Of a stretch of DNA of 64,000 nucleotides, positions 43,656-54,525 are shown piece by piece (the first letter of the stretch is position 1; each line of letters starts with the position of its first letter). The translations under genes and the position numbers were made by a program. The notes beneath the pieces were generated by a model. That model searched no databases, was not told the DNA's origin, and saw only the letters and a program-made list of their open reading frames with translations. This stretch comes from Dipteris shenzhenensis (taxonomy: Eukaryota > Polypodiophyta > Polypodiopsida > Gleicheniales), in assembly GCA_047967505.1 (NCBI GenBank), contig CM106539.1. One strand, written 5' to 3'.

Positions 43656-44323
43656 GGGGAAACTCGAAGATCTAAGCTACGACAACAAAAAAAAAAAGAA
43701 AGAAGTCAGCTGAGCGTTGTGAGTTCTGCAAGGAAAAGGACACGGATGGGAACGGTCACTCTGATTACCTGATCGAAATCCATAAGAAAAGATTTCTCGC
43801 GTCAAATTGCTGTAAGATAGCGACGGGGATTGCGACCAATCATGGTGGTAATAGAAAGGGGGAAGCTGAAAATAGAGTGATGGGTTACTGGGATAGATGA
43901 TGGAGGTGGAGGAGCGAGCTACGATGATGCGAAGGATCAAGCTAATTCGTTGGATGGCCGTTGGAAGCGAGTGGATGGGTCAGTTGGTTTTCCGTTAGGT
44001 TTATATTTTCCTCCCTCTCGGACACCTTAACTGTATTTCTCTATTCCTTTACACCTTATTAAGCTACCCCTATTAACTCAGTTTACACGCTCGAGGAATG
44101 GGCGCGGCCCTATACTAGGCGAGTTTTTTGGCCTTCCCCCTTTGCCGCTTTTGCCTTATTGGAGTCTTCACTTCAAAAGTGAAATTTCGAATTTCGATTT
44201 CTTAAAATTAATTCCTTTTTACTATGGGGTGCGGGGTTAAGTGTGTGATTAGTCCAAGTTTCTCTCTCTCTCTCTCTCCTCTTTTCTATGCTACGCATCC
44301 AATTTGTCTTCTTGAATTACAAT
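43656..44323 (-). promoter_or_regulatory. Kinesin upstream region
   Basis: Sequence between the kinesin start and Gypsy-B; it should hold the promoter and 5' leader. An A-run (43685-43699 on the plus strand), a TATA-like AATATAAA on the minus strand near 44001-44008 and a TC run near 44259-44278 are visible. No other gene is seen. Confidence 0.4.
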
Positions 44324-44965
44324 TCTAACGCATGAATTACAATTCTAACACATACAATAGCATCAAAAATTGAATATGCATGGAAACTCATGAAAAGACA
44401 AGAGGCAATCACTAGGTACAATCTCCCCCCTCGAGGTGTGTGGCTCATGATCCCACACCAAGAGTATTTATAATTTTGAAATAAGAGCATGAGCCATTGA
44501 TACAGAGTTACATATTCATCTCTTGAACATCCCTTTTCCATACTTTTCTCTTGAGCATCCTTTTATTATACTTTTCTCTTTATCACTCCTTTACTCACGA
44601 TCTCATCCAAAATTACATGCCAAAAAGTGGGAAGGCTTTTAAGTACTCTTCCTTATCAAATGTAATGACTCTTGGCCATTTAATACATTTAGTAGCACTA
44701 GCATAAAACCATGGCATTTAGCCTTTATTCCTTTGAGCTTGTTTACTCCCATCCGTCCATGTCATTTCCTGTACTCAATAAACCAATTTAGCATTAGTCA
44801 AATACTTAGCGAAATGATATACATCAAATGATTAATGGCACACGTTTAGTTAGGCGTCCCTGACTAAACAAAAGTATTAAATAGAACTCCCGCCACGTCT
44901 GGTGCGATCCTATAAATACTTTACGTCATTTCGAACAAGAGTTTTGAGAAATACTTCTCGTAACA
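44324..44965 (-). repeat. Gypsy-B 3' LTR
   Basis: About 642 bp; on the minus strand it begins TGTTACGAGAAG, preceded by the polypurine AAGCAAGAGGGAA (44966-44978). It lacks about 80 bp present in the right LTR. The far end near 44324 is blurred by an 18-19 bp repeat of GAATTACAATTCTAAC. Confidence 0.85.
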
Positions 44966-45522
44966 TTCCCTCTTGCTTGAGGTGCAACTGACCTCAGTTG
45001 TGATTTTGTTTTATATGAGTTAAGGATATCAGGATGGTCTCGAAAAAACTGCTCAGGAAACCACTGTGCATTTTCTTTTGGATGATTTTTAAACTTTAAT
45101 AAATAAGAGTTATAAATCTTTCCTTTGCGTGTTGTTCTTTGCTGATCATCTAGAATACAATCAGGCTCAAGAACTTCAACTTCATCCACAATTAAAGGTG
45201 GCTCTTCATAAATAGGATGCGCTGATAATTCTCCTGTAAAAGGTTTCAAGAGATGAATGTGAAAGGCATTATGAATCTTCCAATGATTGGGCAATTCCAA
45301 ACGGTAATTCAAATCATTTATCTTAGAAATAACTTTGAAAGGTCCATAAAACCTTGGTGCTAATTTTACTGCAGGGCATTTATCAACACTCTTTAAACGC
45401 CTCTTTTCAATTCGTAGAAGGATAAAATCTCCTTCTTTATACATCATATGTTGTCTTTTCTTGTTTGCTTGTTTAGTATACTTTTCTTGAGCTCTCTTGA
45501 TGGCTTCAGTTACTTCTCTCAT
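44966..45522 (-). pseudogene. Gypsy-B integrase C-terminus with chromodomain-like end
   Basis: Encodes KYTKQANKKRQ, GDFILLRIEKRRL, APRFYGPFKVISKI (the GPF/Y domain), HNAFHIHLLKPF, then VEVLEPDCILDDQ and YLLKFKNHPKENAQWFPEQ, which fits a chromodomain (strand, R-rich turn, KWxG-like core). Chromodomains steer chromovirus integration to marked chromatin. The frame starts abruptly at 45522, the edge of the internal deletion. Confidence 0.85.
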
Positions 45523-45764
45523 GATTTGACAACCAAGAAGGGTCTTGAGAAGTCTGGTAACTGAAGTACTGGGGATTTAACTAAAGCTTCTTTTAAAGCT
45601 TGAAATGATTTATCATGGCTTGAAGTCCGAATGAACTTTTTAGTTTTCTTTAGGAGATAGGTTAGTGGATTTGCTAAGAGAGCAAAGTTCCTTACGAATT
45701 TCCTATAGTAACTACATAAGCCTAAAAATAATCTTAGCTCATGTATATCTTTAGGCTTGGCCAT
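45519..45764 (-). pseudogene. Gypsy-B RT connection and RNase H start
   Basis: HELRLFLGLCSYYRKFVRNFA, then FQALKEALVKSPVLQLPDF and the start of RNase H (PFLVV), cut short where it fuses to integrase C-terminal sequence. The RNase H catalytic core and the whole integrase catalytic core are missing. Confidence 0.85.
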
Positions 45765-45896
45765 GTTTCAATACATTCCACTTTCTTTGGGTCTACTTGA
45801 ATACCTTGACTTAATATTCAATTCGATCTTGAAAGAATGGATTCTTCTCAGGATGTATGTATAATTGATTTTCTTTTAAAAGTGAAAAAGTCAATT

Positions 45897-46496
45897 TCAA
45901 ATGTTCCTTGTGATCTTCAGTATTCTTGTGCTAAAAATCAATATATCATCAAAGAACACCACTACACAGTGTTGATGCTTTAAAAAGATTCGGTTCATCA
46001 TTCTACTAAAAGTAGAGCGAGTGTTGGTCAAACCAAATGGCATAACCAAAAACTCGTAATGACCCGTTTGCATTCTAAAAGTCATTTTGTAAACATCTTC
46101 TTCCGTCATTTTAACTTGATGATAACCAGATTTAAGATCAATCTTGCTAAAAACTTTAGCTCCTCTCAACTTATCAAGTAAATCATCTACTCTTGGAATT
46201 GGATACTGATTCTTGACAGTGAGTTTGTTTAGTGCTCTATAGTCCACACACATTCTAAATGTGCCATTTTTCTTTTTCACCAAAAGGACTGGAGCACCAT
46301 ACGGGGAGCTACTTGGTCTAATCAACTTCCTTTCCAGCAATTCTTCTATTTGTCTTTGAATCTGTTTTCGTTCTAAGATGTATACTCGATATGGAGCTCT
46401 ACAAGGAGATGAATTTCTAGGTAAAATTTGTATGCGATAATCTTCAGGTCTAGACTTGGGTAAACCTGGGGGTAATTTGTCCAAGAAACAATTCAA
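45897..46496 (-). pseudogene. Gypsy-B reverse transcriptase
   Basis: A 199-codon open stretch: [77 protein letters not shown] and FFDDILIFS (catalytic box). A frame break follows the catalytic box (about 45897), and an in-frame stop separates it from the upstream linker (46500). Confidence 0.93.
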
Positions 46497-46499
46497 AAA

Positions 46500-46985
46500 T
46501 TATGAGATAAAATCTTTGAAATCGTCATTCGATTTAATTTGTGTGGCCGTAATTGAATTAACTAAAACCAAAAATGATTTTTCACCTTTCCTAAAAGCCC
46601 TTTTAGCTTGTGTGTGATTCAAAGGATTCATTTCATTCTTTATTTGTCCCTTTAAACAAATTCTTCTATCCTTGTGTGTGATCCACATTTGGTGAGTGTT
46701 ATAGTCAACATCAGGATTAAATTGATGTTGCCACTGCATTTTCAAAATTATATCTTTTCCACTTAGAGGAGCCACTAAGAAATTTCTCCTTTCTTTGTAT
46801 GGATCAATCGTGAGTCCTAAATCTTTCACTTCATTCAAACAATTATATCTAGTTCCAGTAAAAGCAGCTTTAAGCTTATAATGTTGGTGAAACTTTAAGA
46901 TTCATTGCTTTTACTAATCGTTCAGAAATAAAATCGTGTGTACTTCCATCATCATGTAGAGTAACAATTTCTTTCCCACTTATTT
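46500..46985 (-). pseudogene. Gypsy-B protease and linker
   Basis: Near 46980-46900 the minus strand encodes IVTLHDDGSTHDFISERLVK, a retropepsin active-site block in which the usual D-S/T-G reads D-D-G. A frame change near 46840 leads into a linker with GKDIILKMQWQHQFNPDVDY, typical of the protease-RT region. Confidence 0.75.
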
Positions 46986-47055
46986 TTCCTTTAATTTTTA
47001 ACAAGGCATAAGGAGAAAACTTACCTGATTTACATGAGTTAGAAGTGTTACCCTC

Positions 47056-48038
47056 TTACTTGACTTCGTCGATTACATTAATCTTTGTGGTTGGTGCCTT
47101 CTTCTTTTCTGGACAATTATTTACATAATGTCCCTCTTTGTGACAGTTGAAACAAGTTCCCTTCTTCAAGTCGGTCTTCTTTTCTTCTTTTGATTTGTCG
47201 CGATCCTTCGAAGCTGTGGTTGATGGCATAAAACGAGAATACGGTTTGAACTTAAACTTCTTGTCCCTCTTTTGAAAAGGAACAAAAGGTTTATTCTTTT
47301 CTCCATCCTTGGGTATACCATTCTTTCTTTCACAATACGTAGCAAGTGATATAGCCAAACTCAAGGAATGAGAATTAAACATGTTGATCTCGCTTTTATT
47401 TTAGCCCTAAGACCAGATACAAATTTCCTCTTTTGTTCTTTCTCAAAAATCCTATCTATGGTTTGAAGTTGAATGAGAGATTGCCAGAATCTCTCAATAT
47501 ACAAAGCAACAGTCTCTTTTTCTAATTGATGCAAACTATCCCATTGTTGACGGACTTTCGACTTGAATTGTGTCGAAAGAAAGTATTTCTTCAATTCCTT
47601 CCAAGAGTTGGTCGTCTTTTACTATTTTTGACCACATTCCACCATAGTGCGCATTGTCAACAAGATGATTGACAACACATTTAATTTTGTCTTTCTCAGG
47701 AAACCTTTCACCCTAGAAATAATCATCATGCTAGCTAATCCATGCTAAAATAAAATTTGCATCTTTCTTCCCATCATATTTTTGAAAAGTAAAAGATTTC
47801 CCACTAATTTTATTTTCCTTCTTTTCTCTCAATGCAAATCTAATAGCTCTACGAATCACTCCCTCAGAATCGGATCCTGAAGTACTCTCATCCCTCGCAT
47901 GTCTCTTTCTTTTCTTGTTCTTAGTTCTCTCAAGATCTTTCTCTACTTTCTCTCGATGATCTCTCTCTTGCAAAAGATGAAGGTGAGTGCATTAATTTGC
48001 TCTTGAATCGTTGGAGATGGTGGAAGATGCTGTGCCAT
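47056..48038 (-). pseudogene. Gypsy-B gag
   Basis: Starts at an ATG at 48038 (MAQHLPPSPTIQEQI). A frame change leads to a charged segment and FTFQKYDGKKDANFILAW, then the gag core (QFKSKVRQQWDSLHQLEK, RFWQSL) and a knuckle CFNCHKEGHYVNNC near 47153-47110. At least three frame changes disrupt it. Confidence 0.85.
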
Positions 48039-48683
48039 TTTGTGAAAGGAAATAAAAACAAATAAACTCTCTTAAACACTCAATAAAATTTACTTAATTG
48101 TTTTACTTATCTCTTGTGGTCTTGCCACCCAAGTTGAGAGTGTCCACCAACGTTGCAAATCGTCTTTGCCAAGATCTGCAATACCAACTTTACGATGCTA
48201 TCAATATGTAAGAGAATATTCTTGATGCTTAGTGACAAGAGCTTTACGACTTCTGGATGTTGCCAAATATGAAGTTGTTGGAGTAGAAGAGCCTCCAAAA
48301 ATCAGCTTGAAAAAAGCTATCCGTTTGCTTGAGTTATGAGGGAAATAGTGAAAAAATAAGAGGGGTAGGAGAGGAATAGAGAACTTTGATAAGTTGTTGA
48401 GGGCTTTGATAACTTATCAAATAAGCTCTCATTCTCTTATCACCGAAAAATTGCACTTATCATCTTCTTTCATGTTTTCCCCTCTGATAAGCACGTTCAT
48501 ACCCGCTTCTGTGGTCAATCTTAGCATGAATGGATCGGGGAATTGGGTTTAGAGGCTCGAAAAACCCCAAAGCCTACTCCAAAGGCAATTTCATTGCCAC
48601 AAGTCGCAATGATTATCACTTTCTCTTCTGCGCATGCGTGACACAAAGAGAGCTATATGCAAATTTTTTTCTTACTGGGTTGC

Positions 48684-49027
48684 TGTAGGATTCCATAGGA
48701 TAGAATAGATGCATCTTGCAAGAGGTGTGAGAGCACAATGAAAGAAAGATGGTAGATCTCTATTATGATTGTGAGAGAGAGGACTCTCTCTTATAGAAAA
48801 GGGGAGAAGGTAATACCTTCCCTACATAGTGGCAATCGACCCCTACATCAGTGGGAATCAGTCCCTACATCGATGGGATTGCCTTTGTCATACATCATCA
48901 CTTAGGTCACACACTAGACACATCAGAGCACTTGATGTGCCTTTACAAGACACACAAACACACATGTGACTCCCCTAGATGCACACATGCACCATAGAGC
49001 AAGCCCTTGATCATACTTACCCCAACA
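48684..49027 (-). repeat. Copia-C 3' LTR
   Basis: 344 bp; on the plus strand TGTAGGATTCC...CCCCAACA. The polypurine TTGAGGGGGGTT (minus strand, 49028-49039) adjoins it. Confidence 0.92.
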
Positions 49028-49249
49028 AACCCCCCTCAAGGGATTGCCTCTTGCAGTGTCAAGGATACATCTAGTCTCATAGTTTCTCATGCCATCTCAT
49101 GGTGGTCAAGGATTAATCTATGGCTAGGATCTCATGCTAGCAAGGGTTCCCAAGGGTGTGAGGTTTACAGAAATGGGATAGTCAAAACACATATCACATG
49201 GTCTACATCATATGGTGACTAGAGGTGATTTACATATTCTTTTTGGAGT

Positions 49250-49591
49250 ACTACTCCAAGCAGAGAACCTCAAAATTTGACCAAGTGATGATAAACAAAA
49301 AGACAAAGTGCCTAAAAAGCATAGTCTTCATCATGTGGGGACTCATCAAATGAAAGTAGATTGGCAGTTTCTGACTTTGTAGTTTCTTCCTTTTTGGCTT
49401 TACAATACTTTTCATGGTGATTGTTTTTGCCACAATGTTTGCATGGATTGATCTTGAAGCAATCTTTTGAGAGGTGATTAGTCTTCCCACAATGTTTGCA
49501 AGGTGAAAACTTGCCCCTTTGAATTTTTATGGCATAGGCTGTGTCATTGCCTCTCTGGTAGGCTGTGTCATTGCCTCTCCAGAGTTCCATG
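49250..49591 (-). pseudogene. Copia-C gag C-terminal part with two zinc knuckles
   Basis: Continues the gag frame after the nested element (ERH, then MELWRGNDTAY). A 24-bp tandem duplication (49536-49583) repeats RGNDTAYQ. Two perfect CCHC knuckles follow, CKHCGKTNHLSKDC (about 49502-49461) and CKHCGKNNHHEKYC (about 49445-49404), then an acidic tail. Most Copia gags have one knuckle. Confidence 0.88.
49536..49583. repeat. 24-bp tandem duplication in Copia-C gag
   Basis: Copies at 49536-49559 and 49560-49583, starting AGGCTGTGTCATTGCCTCTC; in frame (8 codons). Confidence 0.95.
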
Positions 49592-49896
49592 TGTGAAAGT
49601 GCAGATCGTGCTCTCGTAGTGCAACATGGAATTAGTAAAAGATCAAGGGGGATCAAACCATAGAAGAAACTCCATAAGAGAGACATACGGTAGGCAATAC
49701 TCAATCTATTCCAATGCGTGTTATATCAACAATACATGATAGGCCTCTTATATAGAGAGTGCCCTTTGAATAGTCAACCATGTGGGATCCTCTCATCCAC
49801 ATCTCTCCTTGTGGATATCCTCAATCCACATCTCCACATCATGTAGTCCACATCTTAGGGTGGCTACTTTAATACATGCCACCACAACTCTCAATA
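49592..49896 (-). repeat. NonAuto-D 3' LTR
   Basis: Begins TGTGAAAG on the plus strand and ends CTCAATA (expected CAACA). It lacks about 40 bp found in the right LTR near 52337-52375. Confidence 0.88.
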
Positions 49897-50080
49897 CCTC
49901 CCCTTGGTGCCATGATCCTTTGGCTACTGCAAGGTGGTCAGATGTGAGTTACAAATCTATCACCTCCACTTAGTGCATGTATTGCTACTTAAGGTGGTCA
50001 AGTGTGGTTTTTACATGTCAATACCTCCCCTGGGTGCTTTCATAACTACTCTCAGGTGGTCAGGCTTGATTTACAAACGT
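49893..50080 (-). repeat. Diverged repeats with polypurine motifs in NonAuto-D
   Basis: CAATACCTCCCCTTGGTGC (49892) and CAATACCTCCCCTGGGTGC (near 50019), with a weaker CACCTCCACTTAGTGC between, each followed by a GGTGGTCA motif. On the minus strand these are repeated G/A-rich polypurine-like blocks next to the 3' LTR. Confidence 0.6.
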
Positions 50081-52046
50081 GTGGGCTGAAGGTGGCAAGG
50101 GTGTTGCTTCTCAATACATGTTGTTAATGGCGTTTGCTTCTTTACTCAATGTAGCTTGATGCATGATGCTTTGTTCTTCCATCTGCCTTAATGCTTTATG
50201 TGTGGATACCATGTTCTATGCTATGGTCATCTAATGCACTTGTGCTTTTGGCATGCTTATTGCATTCATGTTTTGATTTGTCATTTGTTGTAAAGGTCTT
50301 ACCGATTGATTTCTTTCAATATTGGCAGTGTCAAATTGCTAATAATTATTCTAACTTGACAAGTCCGTAGATCTCAAAAAGACGATCACTTTCTCTTTTT
50401 GGATCACGTGCAAATTCTTCCTGGATTGGAAGTTACGGCTTGTCGAAGTTTCTGTGAAGAAGAGGCCTTTTAATGATGTGGTAGAGGTTGTTCACACGGT
50501 GCAAACACATTGTCCTTAGGTAGAACTTTTAACTAATCCCATAACCTAACCTCACCTTCGTGGGTTCACTTGACTAACCCTATCTCCACTGACTTGACCA
50601 AGGTTCAAGGCATTAACCATGGTCTCATCTTTGATCTAACCATCGAGCTAACCTAAGGTCAATCTTGACCTAGGCATATCTGCCATGTGTCATTTGTGGA
50701 GAAACACAAAAAGAGGAGAAGTCGTCGCCCAACTTGCCTCCCATGTTCGGAAGAGGCTTTGCTACATTTCTTTGGCAAGATGTCCATGCTTCCTTGCTGA
50801 AAGGGAATTCCTTTGCAGCAACAGAGCAGAGACGTTCCAGACCTTCCATTGCTTTTCTCCTCGATCTTCCTAGGATGAGATTGGCTTCTTGGACTTACAT
50901 AGACGCAGCGACACGAAGGATGCACATGAATGCGATGAGAAGGGATAATGCTTCCAGTGACAAATCTAGGTTTTTCGGGTGGAGGTGTTTGTTGCCGATG
51001 GTTGCCCGTCGTGAGCAGCTATGCTGAAACCTTTGGAGGAGCCATTGGTGACAAGGAAGATGGCAGAGCTGCTCGTGTGCATGGAGCCGCCAAGAGATGC
51101 TATAGGAGGTCAGTTTAGTAGAGGTTACCCATCACGAAAATCCAGAAGGAGTAACAGGAACCTCAGGAACCTTACGCATATCTCATGACTGAGATGCGGG
51201 AGGAGGAGCAGCAACCGCAACCAGTTGAATTCTCCAATATAGTTTGTCGGCACAGGAAGCCTGTTGATCACGAGATTGCAAGCACAAACTTTGCATATTT
51301 TTGTTCTTTAGACCTAGTTCTCAGTACTTGGACTCCATTGCCCTCGTAGGTCCTGTAGAAGAATCGCCTTGCTATAGAAGAGCTGTGGTTTCTCTACTTT
51401 CTCAGAGCCAGCTTTCTGCGTTGCATACCCGTAGATAAATTCTTACTTTCAGCTTCAGAAAATGGAGAGGAGCCATAGATGTGGGAGCTCGAAAGTCTAC
51501 TACTAGCTTATTGGAGCTTGCTGGAGGCGTCATTTGCAGTCAGGAGTTGCAAATGGGTTCGAAGCACTAGAAGCTCGTTGGCAGAGCTGGGAAGTGTGCA
51601 TGGAGGCTGAGGTTGCCAGCTGGTCATGTAGTAGAAGGCTTTGGGAGCCTATCATCTAGAGCAGGCATTTGTTGAAAGAGCCTCAGCCTTGTAGAAGGCC
51701 GTTGAAGGCTTTGTGGAGTGGTTGAAGAAGTCGATGTGTTGTAGTTGCCACACTGCCTATTGATAGGCTAAAGAGACTACACAAGAGGAGAATTCCCTTG
51801 AACTAGAACTAGAGAAACAGAATACAACTCTGAGAGGATAAATCTCTCTCTCAATGAACCTTAGTATAATCACTCATCCTCACCAATGATGAATTCCTCT
51901 TTATCTCAAGACATCAATAAGAACACTCTAGGAAGTGTATTCTCAAGATTTTCATCTCTAAGAACGAGAAGAACATGAGCAATCCTGATGAAAAGACAAT
52001 GACTAAAAAACTAAGGTATGAGAGCAAGCCCTAGGCTCTGATACCA
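49897..52046 (-). other. NonAuto-D interior, no coding domain recognised
   Basis: No frame on either strand gives a domain. The plus strand is rich in GAGG/GTTG and in TAGAAG-type words near 51480-51740, loosely like the interior of LTR-E (55560-55760). Confidence 0.6.
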
Positions 52047-52391
52047 TGTGAAAGTGCGGATCGTGCTCTCGTAGTGCAACGTGGAATTAGTTAAAGATTA
52101 AGGGGGATCAAACCATAGAAGAAACTCCATGAGAGAGACATACGGTAGGCAATACTCAATCTATTCCAATGTGTGTTATATCAACAATACATGATAGGCC
52201 TCTTATATAGAGAGTGCCCTTTGAATAGTCAACCATGTGGGATCCTCTCATCCACATCTCTCCTTGTGGATATCCTCAATCCACATCTCCACATCATGTA
52301 GTCCACATCTTAGGGTGGCTACTTTAATACATTCCTTATCACATACCTTTGCCCTTTCATCTATGTGCTCATGGCACCACAACTCTCAACA
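52047..52391 (-). repeat. NonAuto-D 5' LTR
   Basis: 345 bp; on the minus strand TGTTGAGAGTTG...CTTTCACA, directly followed by the iMet primer site. Confidence 0.92.
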
Positions 52392-53100
52392 CCATGTGCC
52401 TTTCTTCTTCTTGAAGAGCAGTAATAAGACCTTCAAGAGTAGGATTAGGAAGATTTTTCAGAGTGGTAACAGCATGATCATAATCTTCAGGCATACTTTT
52501 GAGCAATTCTGCCATTGCATCATCTGTAGTGATTAGAGAGTTTATAGAAGCAAGTTGAGTCATGAGACTCCGCATATAATTGACATGGGTAGCCAAAGGA
52601 GTGCCACTAGCCATCTTTAATTCAAAGAAAGCAATCTTAAGTGACAATTTTGAGGTGTGAGAGCTAGCACTAAAAATAATGTCAAGCTTCTGCCAACCTT
52701 AAGAAGGAGACTCTCAATCAGAAATGTGATGAATATAGTCATCTCCTAAGCCAAGAACAATGATGCCATAGGCTTTCTCCTCTCTAGTAGGATCTCTTGC
52801 CGGATGTGTCAGAGATGAGGATTCTCCAGCATTAGAGGCTGTTGAAGAAGTAGTTGAAGCAGGTTTGACAAGCCCCTAGAGGTTTTCCCTCATCAATGCA
52901 AACTTAATCTTCATCTGCCATGTGTGAAAGCCTTTACCATTGAACTTATCCATATTCAAGATGGTAGCCATGAGAGGGTCTAACCCAAAATGGGCAGTGT
53001 CTACTCTCTTACAAGGCTAGAAAGAGTTGAAGAGCTTCAAAATACAAGCATTTAGAGTAGCAAAGACTTGTAACCAAATTCCATACTACAAATCAATGAT
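52392..53100 (-). pseudogene. Copia-C gag N-terminal part
   Basis: On the minus strand: MDKFNGKGFHTWQMKIKFAL (Copia gag start), a TAG, then AYGIIVLGLGDDY, KLSLKIAFFELKMASGTPL, MTQLASINSLITTDD and LLKSMPEDYDHAVTTLKNLP, ending at the NonAuto-D insertion in LQEEERH. Stops near 52715 and 52895 make it non-functional. It resembles the Copia-B gag. Confidence 0.88.
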
Positions 53101-53831
53101 GCTTTCATTTGCATGCTTCATAGAGGTGGCTAAATGAAAGTATTCCAGGCAAATCTAGGTGTAGCAACTTAAAGCAAAGCTATAGCCATAGTTTTACTGA
53201 AGCTATTCAACACTTCAAAACATTGAAAATGCTAATGTAGCATCTAATGTAGCATCAAACTCACAACCTTGTCAAAACTGTCCAAAATAGAGGCCTGCAC
53301 TTGGAGGGCTTGTATCTCACTCTTCAAAGCAAAGAAAAGAGGGCTTTCTAGGTAGAAACAAAGCTGGTATACCAGAGAAGAGCCACTGAGGAGGAGAGGC
53401 GAAATGCCGTGTCACGTCGCCATAGCCAATAGCTTGAAAGTCGACTGGTTTTTTTGCTATTTCTCCCTCCCTGGTGGACCATTTCCCTTCAAATCTAGAC
53501 AAGAGCTAGCTCATACTGTTGTGCAAGCTTGGCTCAGAGGAATTCTAGAATGGCTGCTCTAGCAAGTCGCATTGCAAGAAAAGGCATCAGGGAGTATGAG
53601 TGTTGGCGTTTCACATACAATCAAAATTTCACCAAAAGCTTGCAGTTGGAAGTTTGCCCATACAAGAGGAGTTTGCAGCTCAGAGGGTTTGGGCAATGGT
53701 CATTTGTAGGAAGGGAACAGAGCTCTCAAAGATTTTAGGAAGAAGGAGGAAAATGGAGAAGATGAAGAAACTTGTAGTTTATGCTAGAGATAGCATTTAA
53801 TGTTAGGCTAGGCTAGATCTAGAACCTTAAG

Positions 53832-53842
53832 CTCTGATACCA
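53832..53842 (-). other. Copia-C primer binding site (tRNA-iMet)
   Basis: On the minus strand TGGTATCAGAGC follows the right LTR after AA. Confidence 0.92.
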
Positions 53843-53844
53843 TT

Positions 53845-54188
53845 TGTAGGATCCCATAGGATAGAATAGATGCATCTTGCAAGAGGTGTGAGAGCACAAT
53901 GAAAGAAAGATGGTAGATCTCTATTATGATTGTGAGAGAGAGGACTCTCCCTTATAGAAAAGCGGAGAAGGTAATACCTTCCCTACATAGTGGCAATCAG
54001 CCCCTACGTCAGTGGGAATGAATCCCTACATCAGTGGGATTGCCTTTGTCTTACATCATCACTTAGGTCACACACTAGACACATCATAGTACTTGATGTG
54101 CCTTTACAACACACACAAACACACATGTGACTCCCCTAGATGCACACATGTACCATAGAGCAAGCCCTTGATCATACTTACACCAACA
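53845..54188 (-). repeat. Copia-C 5' LTR
   Basis: 344 bp, TGTTGGTGTAAG...ATCCTACA on the minus strand; few differences from the left LTR. Confidence 0.93.
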
Positions 54189-54510
54189 GTTGCTTTCCTC
54201 AATTGGAGAGGCTTGGAGGGCATATGCAATGGAATAGAGAGATAGGAGTGCGATATAGACGTATGAGAGAGAGGGATAGGCCGTCGCAGTGGCAATTCGT
54301 AAACAGAGAAGAGATTCTCTGTTTCTTCTCAAAAGAGAGAACTTTAATCAAGAAGATAAGGGGCCCAAAAATTAGAACTCACAATTACCACTCTCCCAAG
54401 TATTATTTGACCTCCTTCTTGAAATCTGAGACGATGGCTACTTGAGCTTTCTTCCCAACACTTCTTTGGAGAAGTACTTCCCAATTTTAGGTCCTCCTAG
54501 AGCATAGCAA

Positions 54511-54524
54511 GTGCTCTGATACCA
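54511..54524 (-). other. Gypsy-B primer binding site (tRNA-iMet)
   Basis: TGGTATCAGAGCAC on the minus strand, one base from the LTR. Confidence 0.9.
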
Positions 54525-54525
54525 C

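Larger units (their letters stand above)
49592..52391 (-). mobile_element. NonAuto-D, coding-free LTR element inside Copia-C gag
   Basis: LTRs at 49592-49896 (305 bp) and 52047-52391 (345 bp), target duplication CCATG (49587-49591 and 52392-52396), iMet primer site TGGTATCAGAGCC (52046-52034) and a polypurine tract AAGGGGAGG. The interior of about 2.15 kb encodes no gag, protease, integrase or RT that I can recognise. It would need proteins from another element, presumably a Copia, to move. Removing it restores the Copia-C gag frame exactly. Confidence 0.9.
48684..54188 (-). mobile_element. Copia-C, gag-only Copia inside Gypsy-B
   Basis: LTRs of 344 bp at both ends (48684-49027 and 53845-54188), target duplication GTTGC (48679-48683 and 54189-54193), an iMet primer site next to the right LTR and a polypurine tract next to the left. 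Without the element nested in it, the interior is only about 2.0 kb: gag with two zinc knuckles, then a stop. No protease, integrase or RT is present and no deletion scar is seen, so it looks built as gag-only. Confidence 0.9.
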
